A stretch of 64,000 bases of DNA from Flavobacterium sp. DG2-3 (GCF_030730925.1 NZ_JAVAMB010000019.1:1-64000); one strand, 5' to 3'; counted from the first letter of the stretch, positions 16,703 to 25,907 are shown. Notes: generated by a model from the letters alone, not told the origin. A program made the numbers and translations.

Positions 16703-19114
16703 ATGAAAAACTGGAAACAAAATTTAGTCGTTGCAATTATCTTATTCGCTTTTAGCCAATACTCTTTTGGCCAAAAAACAAATTCGATTAACGGAATTGT
16801 ATCTGACGGAAAAAATCCGATCGAGTTTGTCGATGTGGTTTTAAAACCTGTTAACGATACAACCAAAATTTCAGCGTATGCTACAACCGATTCTTCTGGA
16901 ATATTCATTCTTGAAAATATAAATCCAGCAGAATATATTTTAAAATTTCGTCTGATTGGTTTTAAATCCTATAATCAGAAAATAAAATTTACAGGCACAC
17001 CTATTTCACTCCATAATATTGTCTTAGAGGAAGATGCTAATCTTTTGAATACCGTTGTTGTGAATTCGCAGAAAAAACAAATACAGAAAACATCTGAAGG
17101 TTTTGTTTTTAATGCCATTTCGAATATTTCGCAGTCGGGAGGAACTGCAATTGATATGCTAAAAAATATCCCAACCGTTTCAGTTGATGCCGATGATGCC
17201 ATTTCGCTGCGCGGGAAAACTCCTTTGATTTTGATTAATGGAAAAAATTCTGCTATTACCAATATGAATCAGATTCCAGCAAGCAGTATTGAAAGCATTG
17301 AAATCATTACAAGTCCAACTGCAAAATACGATGCCAATGCCGAAAGCGGGATTATCAATATTAAACTAAAAAAGAATAATTTAAACGGAATAAATGGAGC
17401 CGCGGTTCTAGGCGCCGGTTTTGGAGCTAAAGGAAGATTAAGCAGTTCTGCACTTCTAAATTACAAAAATGACAAATGGAATATTGGTCTTGCATATGAT
17501 AATCGTTTTGCAGGAAGAACTAAAAGTATAAAAGGCGATAGAACCAATTACTTCATCGCTGATGAACATTATATTAGTCAAATAAGACATGATGAACGTA
17601 CAGAAGGTTTACAGAATTTAAAATTCAATCTTGATTTTTCTCCAAATGAAAGAAACTTATTTTCGTTTGAAGCTTTAGGAAATCTTGAAAGTAAAGACAA
17701 TGACGAAACTTTAAATACAGCTATTTTCAATAATTCTAATCAATTTTTCTCTGCCAACCAGCGTAATTCCTTAGAAATACAAAAAGCGAAAGCTGCAGAA
17801 ATGGCGTTCAATTATGATCGAAAATTTTCTGATGACCGAAAAAACTTAAATGCTAATATTACAACTTCATTCAATTTTGGCAGAGAAAACACACATATTG
17901 ACACCAATAATTATGACGAAAGCGGTGCACAAGTTGGCGATACTTTTTGGCAGAAGACACATAATTACGGAAAAGAAAATATATCAAATGCTATTCTGAA
18001 TTATACTTTTCCTTTTTCACAAAAATCAACAGTTGAAACAGGCTACAAAGGAACTTTTAGATTCTTTAATTCTGATTTTCAAAGTGCTGATTTAGTTAAT
18101 GGAGATTATGTCATAAATCCGCTAACGAGCAATATTTTTGATTTCAACGAACAAATAAATGCTTTCTATGGAGTCTTGAATTCTTATTCTGGTTCTAAGG
18201 AAAATCAGAAATGGAAATATTATTTGGGACTTCGTGCGGAACAAGTTTCAAATAGTGGAAAAACAGAAAATGGCAGTGATCGTTTTTCGAATAACTACGT
18301 AAAACTTTTCCCTTCTGCTTCTGTTCAACTGAAATTACAATCTGACGAATCCTTAAAATTTGGCTATAGCAAACGCATCAATCGTCCAGATTTAGATGAT
18401 CTGAATCCGTTTATTGATATTACAGACGCTTTAAATCCGCATGGAGGTAATCCGTATTTAAAACCTGAAATTATTCATATTATCGAATTAAACTATAATA
18501 AAGACTGGGACAACTATTCACTTTCTGGAAATGCTTTTTATAGAAATGCCAATAATACCATTAGACAATATTCTATACTTCAAGAGAATGGTGCGGTTTT
18601 GCTTCAACCTCAAAATATTGGAAACATGGTTACTTACGGACTCGAAGGCCTTTTTAGCTTGAAACCATTTTCTTTTTATGATGCTAATGTTAGTTTAACG
18701 GCCTTTCAGCAAAACATTAGCGGAGGCAATCTGCCACAATCAGAAGATATTGTAAACAGTGCCTTTAGCTGGTATGGAAAAATAATCAACAATTTTGTTC
18801 CGTGGAAAGGCGGAAAACTTCAATTAATAGGAAATTATAATTCTGCCGTTGCAACTCCACAAGGAAAAAGAATTCCGGTTTATAATGTCGATATGGGATT
18901 TCAGCAAAAGTTAGGAAAAGGAAATGCCCGACTTGGATTAGTCGTAACCGATATGTTTAACACGTTAGAAAGCGGTTATAAAAACAACACGTTATTATTT
19001 AAAAATAACAGAATTTCTAAGTCTGATACTAGAGCTTTGATGGTTACATTTGCCTATACATTTAGATCTGATTTTAAAGAAAAGTTACTAGAAAACCAGT
19101 TTTCAACGGAGTAA
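16703..19114 (+). CDS. TonB-dependent receptor-like outer-membrane beta-barrel protein
   Basis: This 803-residue outer-membrane protein has a signal peptide of about 23 residues ending SFGQ. A carboxypeptidase-regulatory-like beta-sandwich follows (about 28-110, beginning NSINGIVSDG), then a plug-like domain (about 125-215, with SLRGKTPLILINGK and ESGIINIKLKK) and a long beta-barrel. This is the layout of the Bacteroidota outer-membrane beta-barrel family related to TonB receptors. There is no SusD partner, so the ligand is unknown. It is a single-gene unit. Confidence 0.88.
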   Translation: MKNWKQNLVVAIILFAFSQYSFGQKTNSINGIVSDGKNPIEFVDVVLKPVNDTTKISAYATTDSSGIFILENINPAEYILKFRLIGFKSYNQKIKFTGTPISLHNIVLEEDANLLNTVVVNSQKKQIQKTSEGFVFNAISNISQSGGTAIDMLKNIPTVSVDADDAISLRGKTPLILINGKNSAITNMNQIPASSIESIEIITSPTAKYDANAESGIINIKLKKNNLNGINGAAVLGAGFGAKGRLSSSALLNYKNDKWNIGLAYDNRFAGRTKSIKGDRTNYFIADEHYISQIRHDERTEGLQNLKFNLDFSPNERNLFSFEALGNLESKDNDETLNTAIFNNSNQFFSANQRNSLEIQKAKAAEMAFNYDRKFSDDRKNLNANITTSFNFGRENTHIDTNNYDESGAQVGDTFWQKTHNYGKENISNAILNYTFPFSQKSTVETGYKGTFRFFNSDFQSADLVNGDYVINPLTSNIFDFNEQINAFYGVLNSYSGSKENQKWKYYLGLRAEQVSNSGKTENGSDRFSNNYVKLFPSASVQLKLQSDESLKFGYSKRINRPDLDDLNPFIDITDALNPHGGNPYLKPEIIHIIELNYNKDWDNYSLSGNAFYRNANNTIRQYSILQENGAVLLQPQNIGNMVTYGLEGLFSLKPFSFYDANVSLTAFQQNISGGNLPQSEDIVNSAFSWYGKIINNFVPWKGGKLQLIGNYNSAVATPQGKRIPVYNVDMGFQQKLGKGNARLGLVVTDMFNTLESGYKNNTLLFKNNRISKSDTRALMVTFAYTFRSDFKEKLLENQFSTE

Positions 19115-19255
19115 AAACTTACTTAAAATCTTTAAAAAAGAAAAATTTCATTCTTGTATTTTTAAGCTCAATTCTATTAAAAAATTGAATTATATTCGCC
19201 GAGAGAAATCGGTTCTATCGATTTTTTCAGCCCAAAACACTTAATCCTACATAGA

Positions 19256-19687
19256 ATGAAATTTTTACATTTATTATTGATAACATTATTTTTCACTGCC
19301 TTTCAATCCCATTCACAAGTTCAGGTTGATCAGATCAAACACAATTCAAAAGATCGATTTATAACCACAACAATTGGTTATCCAGTACCTGGAACTTACG
19401 CTCCATTAAATCAAAAAGAGCCTATTACAGTTTTAAATCCAGACGGAACAGGCTTTATTCAGGCCGAAGATTTAAGCAAACAAAAGATTAATTGGGGCAT
19501 AGAATGCACAGAAGAAGGTGTTCCCGTTTTTAAAGAAGGATTCAACAGTGCTTCTTACACTTTTTGGTACAGACCAACTGACGGAGAAGAATGGTATTAC
19601 TCTCAATTTTCTATTCATTTTGCCAAGAAAAAAATGTTTTTGATGGGCGAAAGAGTAAAAGTATATGAAGATTATAACGTACAATAG
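19256..19687 (+). CDS. secreted protein of unknown function
   Basis: This 143-residue protein has a clear signal peptide (MKFLHLLLITLFFTAFQ, cleavage about residue 20). The mature part is rich in aromatic residues (YTFWYRPTDGEEWYYS) and ends in a charged segment. I do not recognise a family. It lies downstream of the receptor gene with 141 bases between, so co-transcription is uncertain. Confidence 0.75.
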   Translation: MKFLHLLLITLFFTAFQSHSQVQVDQIKHNSKDRFITTTIGYPVPGTYAPLNQKEPITVLNPDGTGFIQAEDLSKQKINWGIECTEEGVPVFKEGFNSASYTFWYRPTDGEEWYYSQFSIHFAKKKMFLMGERVKVYEDYNVQ

Positions 19688-19864
19688 CCTGTTAAAACCA
19701 TTTTCAAATTAAATTTTTCTTGATTTCTTAGAAATTTTACCGCAAAAAAGAAAACGTTTTCGTTGATTTTTAATAGTGTATATAAATTTTCCCATAAAAT
19801 TTTATAAAACTGAAAATCATACCTAAATTTTATTTAATTTGCAATAAAATTCAATATATTAAAC

Positions 19865-21643
19865 ATGGTTTCAATCACACGCCTTTTTGATTTTCCCTAT
19901 TATCAACAAGAAACTTACAACCTTCCAGTTGCTCTTGCAACCAAAAAAAATGGAGCCTGGGAAAAAACATCTAGCCAGGAATATATTGCAAAAGCAAATG
20001 CTGTTTCGAGAGCATTATTGCGCATGGGCGTTCAGAAAGATGATAAAATTGCTTTAATTACTTCGAACAACAGAACGGAGTGGAATATAATGGATATTGG
20101 TATTTTGCAGACAGGTGCTCAAAATGTTCCGATTTATCCAACAATTGCCGAAGAAGATTACGAATATATTTTAAATCATAGCGGCAGTATCTACTGTTTT
20201 GTTTCTGATGAAGAAGTTCTACAGAAAGTAAATGCTATTAAAGCGAATGTGCCAACTTTAAAAGAGGTTTATTCTTTTAACGAAATTCCAGGTTGCAAGC
20301 ACTGGTCAGATCTTCTTTTGGCTGGTGAAGACGAAAGCAATCAAAACGAAGTAGAAGCTAGAAAAGACAGCATCAAAACGGATGATTTGGCTACTATTAT
20401 TTATACTTCTGGGACTACAGGAAAACCAAAAGGTGTAATGCTTTCGCATAAAAATATAGTTTCGAACGTATTGGACAGCGCGCCAAGAATTCCGTTTGAT
20501 CCAGGAAAAAGCACGGCATTGAGTTTCTTGCCAATCTGCCATATTTTTGAAAGAATGATTTTGTATATCTATCAATATTATGGTGTTTCGGTATATTTTG
20601 GAGAATCAATTGACAAAATCAGCGACAACTTAAAAGAAGTCCGTCCAACAGTTATTACTGCTGTGCCAAGACTTTTAGAAAAAGTATACGATAAAATTTA
20701 TGCTAAAGGAGCTGAATTAACTGGCATTAAGAAAAAACTTTTCTTCTGGGCTATTGATTTAGGTTTAAGATACGAACCATACGGAGCCAACGGTGCTTGG
20801 TATGAATTCCAATTAAAGATTGCCCGCAAACTAATTTTCAGCAAATGGAAAGAAGGTTTGGGCGGAAATTTAGATTTAATGGTTTCTGGAAGTGCTGCAC
20901 TTCAGCCACGTTTGACGAGAGTTTTTGCTGCAGCAGAAATTCCAGTTATGGAAGGTTACGGATTATCTGAAACTTCTCCTGTAATTGCTGTAAACGACCA
21001 GAGAAACAGAGGTTTTAAAATTGGAACTGTCGGAAAACCAATTCGTAATATCGAAGTTAAAATTGCCGAGGATGGCGAAATCTTATGTAAAGGTCCAAAC
21101 GTAATGTTAGGCTATTACAAAGATCCCGAAAAAACAGCCGAGGCTTTAATTGACGGTTATTTCCATACGGGAGACATTGGAGAAATTGACAGCGAAGGTT
21201 TCCTAAAAATTACCGATCGTAAAAAAGAAATGTTTAAAACTTCTGGAGGAAAATATATTGCTCCGCAAATGATCGAAAATGCAATGAAACAATCTCGTTT
21301 TATTGAGCAGATTATGGTTATTGGCGAAGGCGAAAAAATGCCTGGAGCTTTTATTCAGCCTAATTTTGAATTTGTAAAAGAATGGGCTAAAATCCATAAA
21401 ATAACTTTAGGATCAACTGATAAGGAAATAAGCGAAAATGCAGATGTGATTAAACGTATTGATAACGAAGTGGAAGAAATCAATAAAAAATTCGGTCACT
21501 GGGAGCAAATCAAACGTTTTGAATTAACTCCAGATGTTTGGTCTATTGATGGCGGACAGCTTACTCCTACTCTAAAATTAAAACGTAAAATCATTAAGGA
21601 AATCTACAAAGATCTTTACGGTAAAATCTACGGGAATAATTAA
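19865..21643 (+). CDS. long-chain acyl-CoA synthetase (AMP-forming)
   Basis: This enzyme activates fatty acids with ATP and CoA. The 592 residues contain the AMP-binding P-loop YTSGTTGKPKG near 180-190, the GYGLSETSP motif near 360, and the DRKKEMFKTSGGKYIAP segment in the C-terminal domain. Length and motifs fit the bacterial FadD-type long-chain ligases of the FAA group. It is a single gene with a terminator behind it. It would feed the beta-oxidation operon at 46-52 kb. Confidence 0.93.
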   Translation: MVSITRLFDFPYYQQETYNLPVALATKKNGAWEKTSSQEYIAKANAVSRALLRMGVQKDDKIALITSNNRTEWNIMDIGILQTGAQNVPIYPTIAEEDYEYILNHSGSIYCFVSDEEVLQKVNAIKANVPTLKEVYSFNEIPGCKHWSDLLLAGEDESNQNEVEARKDSIKTDDLATIIYTSGTTGKPKGVMLSHKNIVSNVLDSAPRIPFDPGKSTALSFLPICHIFERMILYIYQYYGVSVYFGESIDKISDNLKEVRPTVITAVPRLLEKVYDKIYAKGAELTGIKKKLFFWAIDLGLRYEPYGANGAWYEFQLKIARKLIFSKWKEGLGGNLDLMVSGSAALQPRLTRVFAAAEIPVMEGYGLSETSPVIAVNDQRNRGFKIGTVGKPIRNIEVKIAEDGEILCKGPNVMLGYYKDPEKTAEALIDGYFHTGDIGEIDSEGFLKITDRKKEMFKTSGGKYIAPQMIENAMKQSRFIEQIMVIGEGEKMPGAFIQPNFEFVKEWAKIHKITLGSTDKEISENADVIKRIDNEVEEINKKFGHWEQIKRFELTPDVWSIDGGQLTPTLKLKRKIIKEIYKDLYGKIYGNN

Positions 21644-21669
21644 ATCAAAATAATATAACCAAAAAGTTG

Positions 21670-21700
21670 AAAACGGCTGTCTGAAAAGACGGCCGTTTTT
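21670..21700 (+). terminator. acyl-CoA synthetase terminator
   Basis: AAAACGGCTGTCT-GAAA-AGACGGCCGTTTTT forms a stable stem with a GAAA tetraloop and a T run. Confidence 0.85.
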
Positions 21701-21786
21701 AGTATAAAAAAACAGGTATTTCTACCTTAACCTCCAAAACATAAATCCCGTATTTTTAAGTTTTCTTTCAACTAAACCAAAAACTT

Positions 21787-22701
21787 ATGCCTTGGACAGT
21801 TCTCGAACAATTATGGAAACGTGTTGTAAATCCTAATGAAACAAATTCAGATCACTCAAATTGGGATAACGAAGTTAAAGAATTGTATAAACTCGGCATT
21901 GGCATGGAAGATACATTACTCTTTTTATATGCTGAAAAACCCAATTTTGAAAATTTCAAAAATTGGATAAGCGGCAGAAAACGAGATACCATTTACGAAA
22001 CCGAAGATTTGACCGAAAATGTATTGTCTGAACAAGATCTTGAATTCTGGAATGAAAACGGTTATATCGTAGTAAAAAATGCCATTTCTAAAGAAGATTG
22101 CGAAGCTACACAAAAAGCGATTTGGGAATATTTAAAAATGGATCCGAATAAAAAAGAAAGCTGGTACAAGCGCCATGAAGACCAAAAGGGACTAATGCTT
22201 AATTTTTCGGATCATGAAACTTTAAATCGCAACCGCTTTTCGCCAAGAGTAAAAAAGGCTTATGAACAGCTTTATGAAACCGATAAGATTTACAAAACAA
22301 TTGATAAAGTAAGTTTTAATCCGCCTGAGACGTCTGATTTCAATTTTCTTGGAAGTCCGTTGCATTGGGATATGAGTTTAAAAAAACCGCTGACTTACGC
22401 ACTTCAAGGCATGCTTTATTTAACGGACTGCGGGCCAGAAGATGGCGCTTTTCACTGCGTTCCAGGTTTTCACAACCAAATTAATCAATGGTTGGACGAA
22501 CTTGAGCCTGATGAAAATCCAAGAAGCAAAGCTTTACAAACCTTGCAGTCCAAACCAATTATTGGCAATGCAGGCGATTTTATCATCTGGCACAACACGC
22601 TTCCGCACTGTGCAACACCCAATAATGGAGAGAAACCGCGAATGGTTCAATACCTGACTTATCTTCCTGATGATTACAATGCTGCAGGAGAATGGATTTA
22701 A
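21787..22701 (+). CDS. phytanoyl-CoA dioxygenase (PhyH) family protein
   Basis: This 304-residue Fe(II)/2-oxoglutarate oxygenase shows the HxD iron ligands in LHWDMS (about residue 193) and the distal His in LPHCATPNNGEKPR (about 272), which also holds the Arg that binds 2-oxoglutarate. The N-terminal 80 residues are an extension of unknown role. The substrate cannot be told from sequence. It has no operon partner. Confidence 0.88.
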   Translation: MPWTVLEQLWKRVVNPNETNSDHSNWDNEVKELYKLGIGMEDTLLFLYAEKPNFENFKNWISGRKRDTIYETEDLTENVLSEQDLEFWNENGYIVVKNAISKEDCEATQKAIWEYLKMDPNKKESWYKRHEDQKGLMLNFSDHETLNRNRFSPRVKKAYEQLYETDKIYKTIDKVSFNPPETSDFNFLGSPLHWDMSLKKPLTYALQGMLYLTDCGPEDGAFHCVPGFHNQINQWLDELEPDENPRSKALQTLQSKPIIGNAGDFIIWHNTLPHCATPNNGEKPRMVQYLTYLPDDYNAAGEWI

Positions 22702-22788
22702 TATAAACACGAAAACTGCAAACATAACATGCCTACAGTTTTCTTCAGTTACCAATTATACTTTGATAACTGGAAAACAAATTAAATT

Positions 22789-23334
22789 CTAATTTTTAAG
22801 ACACCAATTCAAAATCTTCGCGATGTTTTTGGCATCGTCAATACCTCTGTGATGCGTTCCTTCTAAAGGAATATTCAATAGCGCTAAAGCTCCATTCATT
22901 CCCGTTGGTTTTACTAAACCAAACTTTTCTGCAAACCAAGTTTTGACATTGATGTGTTCGTCTCCCATTGGGTAAGCAACTCCGAATGATTTGCACTGTT
23001 TTTTAAGCATATTCAAGTCGTACTGGCCGTAACTTGCCCAAGTGTACAAATCGGGATGATACTCATCAACAAGTTGATTGATTGCTTCTTCAAAACTCAC
23101 TCCGTTTTCATCCAGCAAATCTTGCGTAATTGTCGTGAGTTCCGTACAAAACGGACTGACTGTTGATCGTGACGGTTTGATTAATATTCCTTTATTTTTT
23201 GAAATTTCTCCTGTTTGGGTATCCAAAACCGCGAGACCAATTTCAATAATTTCATTTTCTTGCCCTTTCGGGACTTCACCCTGCCAGCATGTGGCTTCTA
23301 AATCGATAATAATAATTTTATCTGTAGTATTCAT
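22789..23334 (-). CDS. DEDDh 3'-5' exonuclease
   Basis: This 181-residue protein has the exonuclease I motif IIIDLEATC (D11 and E13 are metal ligands), a central NxxKxW region and the C-terminal H162/D166 pair in HRGIDDAKN. This pattern fits KapD/ERI-type single-domain exonucleases of the DnaQ superfamily, several of which act on RNA. It lies just downstream of the slipin gene and reads the same way, but a terminator lies between them. Confidence 0.88.
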   Translation of the reverse strand: MNTTDKIIIIDLEATCWQGEVPKGQENEIIEIGLAVLDTQTGEISKNKGILIKPSRSTVSPFCTELTTITQDLLDENGVSFEEAINQLVDEYHPDLYTWASYGQYDLNMLKKQCKSFGVAYPMGDEHINVKTWFAEKFGLVKPTGMNGALALLNIPLEGTHHRGIDDAKNIAKILNWCLKN

Positions 23335-23353
23335 TTTTTTAAATTTTTAAATT

Positions 23354-23385
23354 AAAAACCATCAGCGTTTCCGTTGATGGTTTTC
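23354..23385 (-). terminator. slipin gene terminator
   Basis: On the minus strand AAAACCATCA and TGATGGTTTT pair around an ACGGAAACGC loop and are followed by T residues, directly after the slipin stop codon. Confidence 0.8.
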
Positions 23386-23386
23386 T

Positions 23387-24484
23387 TTATTTCACGAAGA
23401 TTTCCTTCAATTGACCAATTACGTTTCCGCCTCCAGAAATCGTGATTTCCCCAATTTTATCAGCAATTTTCTCGACGTACTCCATCTCTTTCAATTTCCA
23501 CAACATTTCGTTTTCTTCCATCAGCTTTGCTGTGTTAAGCAAACTTCTTGTTGCAGCGGTTTCTTCTCTTCTCATAATACTGTTTGCCTGCGCTTTTTTC
23601 TCAGCAACCAAAACCTGATTCATGATTTCTTTCATATCGCCTGGCAAGATTACATCTCTAATTCCGGCATCAGAAATTGTTAAACCTAAGTCCTCAATTT
23701 TGGTTGTTACTTCTGCCAAAATTGCTTCGGCTATAGTATCTTTTTTAGCCAATAATTCATCTAAAGTCAATCCGCCCACAAAAGCTCTTAAAGCCAATTG
23801 CATCGCAACATACAATTGTTTTTCAAAGTCTTTGTTTTCGATCAAAGCTTTCATAATATCAACCACTTGGTATCTCACAAAAAAGTTAATCCTTAATCCC
23901 GCTTTATCTTTGGTCAACAATTCCTGTCCAGAAATCTCAACTTGCTGCTGTCTTGTATCGATTGTCTTAACTTCGATTGTAATCGCATTATTCCAAAAAT
24001 AATGAGTTCCAGATTTTAATTCTTTAGAAAAACTTCCATTAACAAACAACAAAGCTTTGTCATTGCTTGTCACAATAAACTTTCTGACAAAGTACTTCAA
24101 TTGGTTATTTTCCAATAAGTTTACTGAGATATCTTCTGTAATTTCAATTTTTGAAAGATCTGCTTTTTTGAATTCGTTTTTTACAATTCCTTTCCAAAAA
24201 GTATGTCTGCCTGGAGTTAACGTACCTTTAAAGTTTCCGTTAACGAAATGAAGAGCAATTTCATTATCAGCAACCTCAACAACTTCAAGCATTGACGCTA
24301 AAACTTCATTTTGCAATAAAATATTCAATTCAAAAGGCGCTTGAAAAATTGCATTCATATCATAAATCAATACATTTTTCTCACCAAAAATCCAGTGCGA
24401 CCCTTCTTCAGCTACTTTAACTAATTTTCTATTTTCGAAAACCAAACCTACTTGGTAACCTTCAATTTTAATTCTTTTAATCAT
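23387..24484 (-). CDS. slipin / SPFH (Band-7) protein of the RtcB RNA-repair island
   Basis: This 365-residue cytosolic slipin-like protein has two related N-terminal repeats (around residues 1-95 and 115-180, each with a LFVNG or LHFVNG turn and a G-HxFW motif). An SPFH domain follows (about 180-300, with RQQQVEISGQELLTKDKA) and then a helical tail (MRREETAATRSLLNTAKLMEENE). No transmembrane helix or signal is seen. Comparative work on RNA repair has proposed SPFH proteins as scaffolds with a tRNA-like RNA beside RtcB. Here the gene has a leader of about 700 bases holding tRNA-like modules and the island palindrome. Confidence 0.88.
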   Translation of the reverse strand: MIKRIKIEGYQVGLVFENRKLVKVAEEGSHWIFGEKNVLIYDMNAIFQAPFELNILLQNEVLASMLEVVEVADNEIALHFVNGNFKGTLTPGRHTFWKGIVKNEFKKADLSKIEITEDISVNLLENNQLKYFVRKFIVTSNDKALLFVNGSFSKELKSGTHYFWNNAITIEVKTIDTRQQQVEISGQELLTKDKAGLRINFFVRYQVVDIMKALIENKDFEKQLYVAMQLALRAFVGGLTLDELLAKKDTIAEAILAEVTTKIEDLGLTISDAGIRDVILPGDMKEIMNQVLVAEKKAQANSIMRREETAATRSLLNTAKLMEENEMLWKLKEMEYVEKIADKIGEITISGGGNVIGQLKEIFVK

Positions 24485-24867
24485 GGTTATATTTTTTTAA
24501 CTTTTTGTTTATTTTTCAAGTTTAAAGTTTCAAGTTCTGAAATCTGTAAACTTCTCTTTATTCTATTCTCTTTATTCTATTCTCTTTTCTAAATAAAAAA
24601 CCTCTTTGCCTTTCTCCTCCGAAAAAAACGGATGAAGAGTTTGTAATTTGTTTGCCCGAGTTGTTTTCGACTGTGTTTTGCAAAGATGATCCCCAAATCA
24701 TTTAAGCAATCAAATCGAGAAGAAAACAGGCATTTCAAAAAACATTGCTTTTCGCACTGGCTTTATCATGAGTGTGAAACTTCAGATTTGAAACCTTAAT
24801 TTCACTGACAAAGACAAATCAGCTTTTTTCTAATGGTCATCTTTTAAGAGTGATGGTCTCTGGAAAT

Positions 24868-24998
24868 ACAGATTTTGAGTCTGTTGACTTACCACTTCGT
24901 CCAATCAACCTAAGTTGATGCAGGATTCGAACCTGCAAATTTCTATTGTTCTAACCAGACTGAACTATCACATTGCTGTGAGTGGGATTCGAACCCAC
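24868..24998 (-). ncRNA. tandem circularly permuted tRNA-like RNA
   Basis: Reading leftward, two tRNA-like modules occur in permuted order. Module 1 is a T-arm (24998-24982, stem GTGGG/CCCAC, loop TTCGAAT), a closed acceptor stem TCACA-GCAA-TGTGA (24981-24968) and a D-arm GTTC-N10-GAAC (24965-24948). Module 2 is a T-arm (24936-24920, GCAGG/CCTGC, loop TTCGAAT), a closed acceptor stem ATCAAC-TTAG-GTTGAT (24919-24904), a D-arm GAC-N10-GTC with GG in the loop (24901-24886) and an anticodon-like arm ACAGA-CTCAAAA-TCTGT (24884-24868), whose anticodon would be CAA. Every stem is perfectly paired. The 3' and 5' acceptor strands are joined by tetraloops, so this is not an ordinary tRNA gene. Confidence 0.82.
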
Positions 24999-25012
24999 GA
25001 CCGATAGGAGAC

Positions 25013-25129
25013 AGTTTTTTGGAAAACCATCAAAACCTCCAAATCAAGTTGCATAGAAAAACATAATTCGCTTTCGCGGAAAGTTCCCTACAATGGTGCT
25101 ATACAGAAACACGCAACTGGACTTGTTTG
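25013..25129 (-). ncRNA. 5' domain of the slipin leader RNA
   Basis: Upstream of the tRNA-like modules, AGTTGC (25118-25113) pairs with GCAACT (25052-25047) to close a large hairpin. Smaller stems lie inside it, such as CTTTC/GAAAG around 25074-25086. A second hairpin follows (GGAG paired with CTCC at about 25041-25007, with inner TGG-TTTT-CCA). I infer that this is the 5' domain of one RNA starting near 25190 from the palindromic promoter and reading through into slipin. Confidence 0.5.
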
Positions 25130-25210
25130 ATATTTTTAATCAAAGCCAAACTTTGATGCTTTTCATTTTCTAAAAGAACTTATTTATTTCTTGAGCAAAT
25201 ATTCAAATTA

Positions 25211-25235
25211 TACTACGCAATCATTTTGCGTAGTA
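25211..25235 (-). promoter_or_regulatory. island operator/promoter 1 (slipin and permuted tRNA-like RNA)
   Basis: TACTACGCAA-TCATT-TTGCGTAGTA is a perfect inverted repeat, and its arms extend to 13 bp (25208-25238). On the minus strand an AnnTTTG -7-like element follows (TTTG at 25199-25196) with 11 bases between, so transcription should start near 25190 and run leftward. It is the best copy of an operator found four times in the island. Confidence 0.8.
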
Positions 25236-25278
25236 TAAAATTTTATAATTAAACTCTTTTTGAATAGTTGAAAAGAAT

Positions 25279-25301
25279 ACTGCCAGCGTAATACTGGCAG
25301 T
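25279..25301 (-). terminator. terminator downstream of the Lys-rich protein
   Basis: ACTGCCAG and CTGGCAGT form an 8-bp stem, and the minus strand then shows TATTCTTTTC. It separates the Lys-rich gene from the operator of the slipin unit. Confidence 0.6.
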
Positions 25302-25303
25302 TT

Positions 25304-25333
25304 CTATTTCACGAAGATTTACTTTAATTTGAT
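25304..25333 (-). pseudogene. remnant of a slipin 3' end
   Basis: About 30 bases just after the stop of the Lys-rich gene match the last codons of slipin (the QLKEIFVK end and stop at 23387-23416) with few mismatches and one extra base that breaks the frame. A hairpin follows in both places. This suggests that a second slipin copy, or its tail, once stood here. It is short, so chance or recombination of the 3' end alone remains possible. Confidence 0.45.
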
Positions 25334-25342
25334 CAACTCGCG

Positions 25343-25888
25343 CTAGCCGCTTGACAAAGACATTATGCTTCTAGAAAACATATTTCTAAAACTTGCGAAA
25401 AGATTTTCATGTTTAGCTTTTTTGCCTGATTTTTTCTTTTTTTCAGGGCTGTTTTTTTCCAAACTTTCTTTCTTCGCTTTGTCCGCTTTTTTAGCTTTAA
25501 CTACTTCGATGCTTTCGAACTGCTTCATTTCTTCACTTCTAAATTTCTTAAAAGGACGCGGTTGAAAATCAACCAAAATCGCAGCCATGTTTATAGCATC
25601 TATGTTTGTCAAATCTGTTTCTCCCTTAAAGAAGGTTTCAATAGGTCTGAATTTATCTTTTTTCTCCTTGAACTTGTTCTTCTTCGTTGGCTCAAAATCC
25701 ATAGAAAAGAAGTTTCTAAAAACATTCAAATCATCTGGAGTCGGATTCTCTTCGAAAATCATCCAACAGAAATCACGTAGTTTTCCACGAGACGGTTTGT
25801 ACAAGTAATCGAAGTGTTGTCCTTCTTTAGCTATTTCGTATTTCTTTTTAATCTCTTTTTTGTACTGTTTTAATGTGTTGTTGTGCAT
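25343..25888 (-). CDS. Lys-rich protein of unknown function in the RNA-repair island
   Basis: I do not recognise this 181-residue protein. Residues 1-120 look folded (KPSRGKLRDFCWMIFEENP; FFKGETDLTNIDAINMAAILVDF). Residues about 130-165 are a run of Lys/Ala/Glu (KAKKADKAKKES, EKKKKSGKKAK), which would suit RNA binding. It sits between the DUF4132 gene and the slipin leader RNA on the same strand. The ATG at 25888 follows a leader with a long inverted repeat (25908-25951). Confidence 0.75.
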   Translation of the reverse strand: MHNNTLKQYKKEIKKKYEIAKEGQHFDYLYKPSRGKLRDFCWMIFEENPTPDDLNVFRNFFSMDFEPTKKNKFKEKKDKFRPIETFFKGETDLTNIDAINMAAILVDFQPRPFKKFRSEEMKQFESIEVVKAKKADKAKKESLEKNSPEKKKKSGKKAKHENLFASFRNMFSRSIMSLSSG

Positions 25889-25907
25889 GGTTATATATTT
25901 TATTTGG

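Noticed and set aside
24868..24998. Ordinary tRNA genes, such as tRNA-Leu(CAA), or tRNAs split by group I introns
   Set aside because: The T-arm precedes the acceptor 5' strand and D-arm in both modules and the acceptor strands are joined by four bases. No intron core of group I size fits in the gaps.
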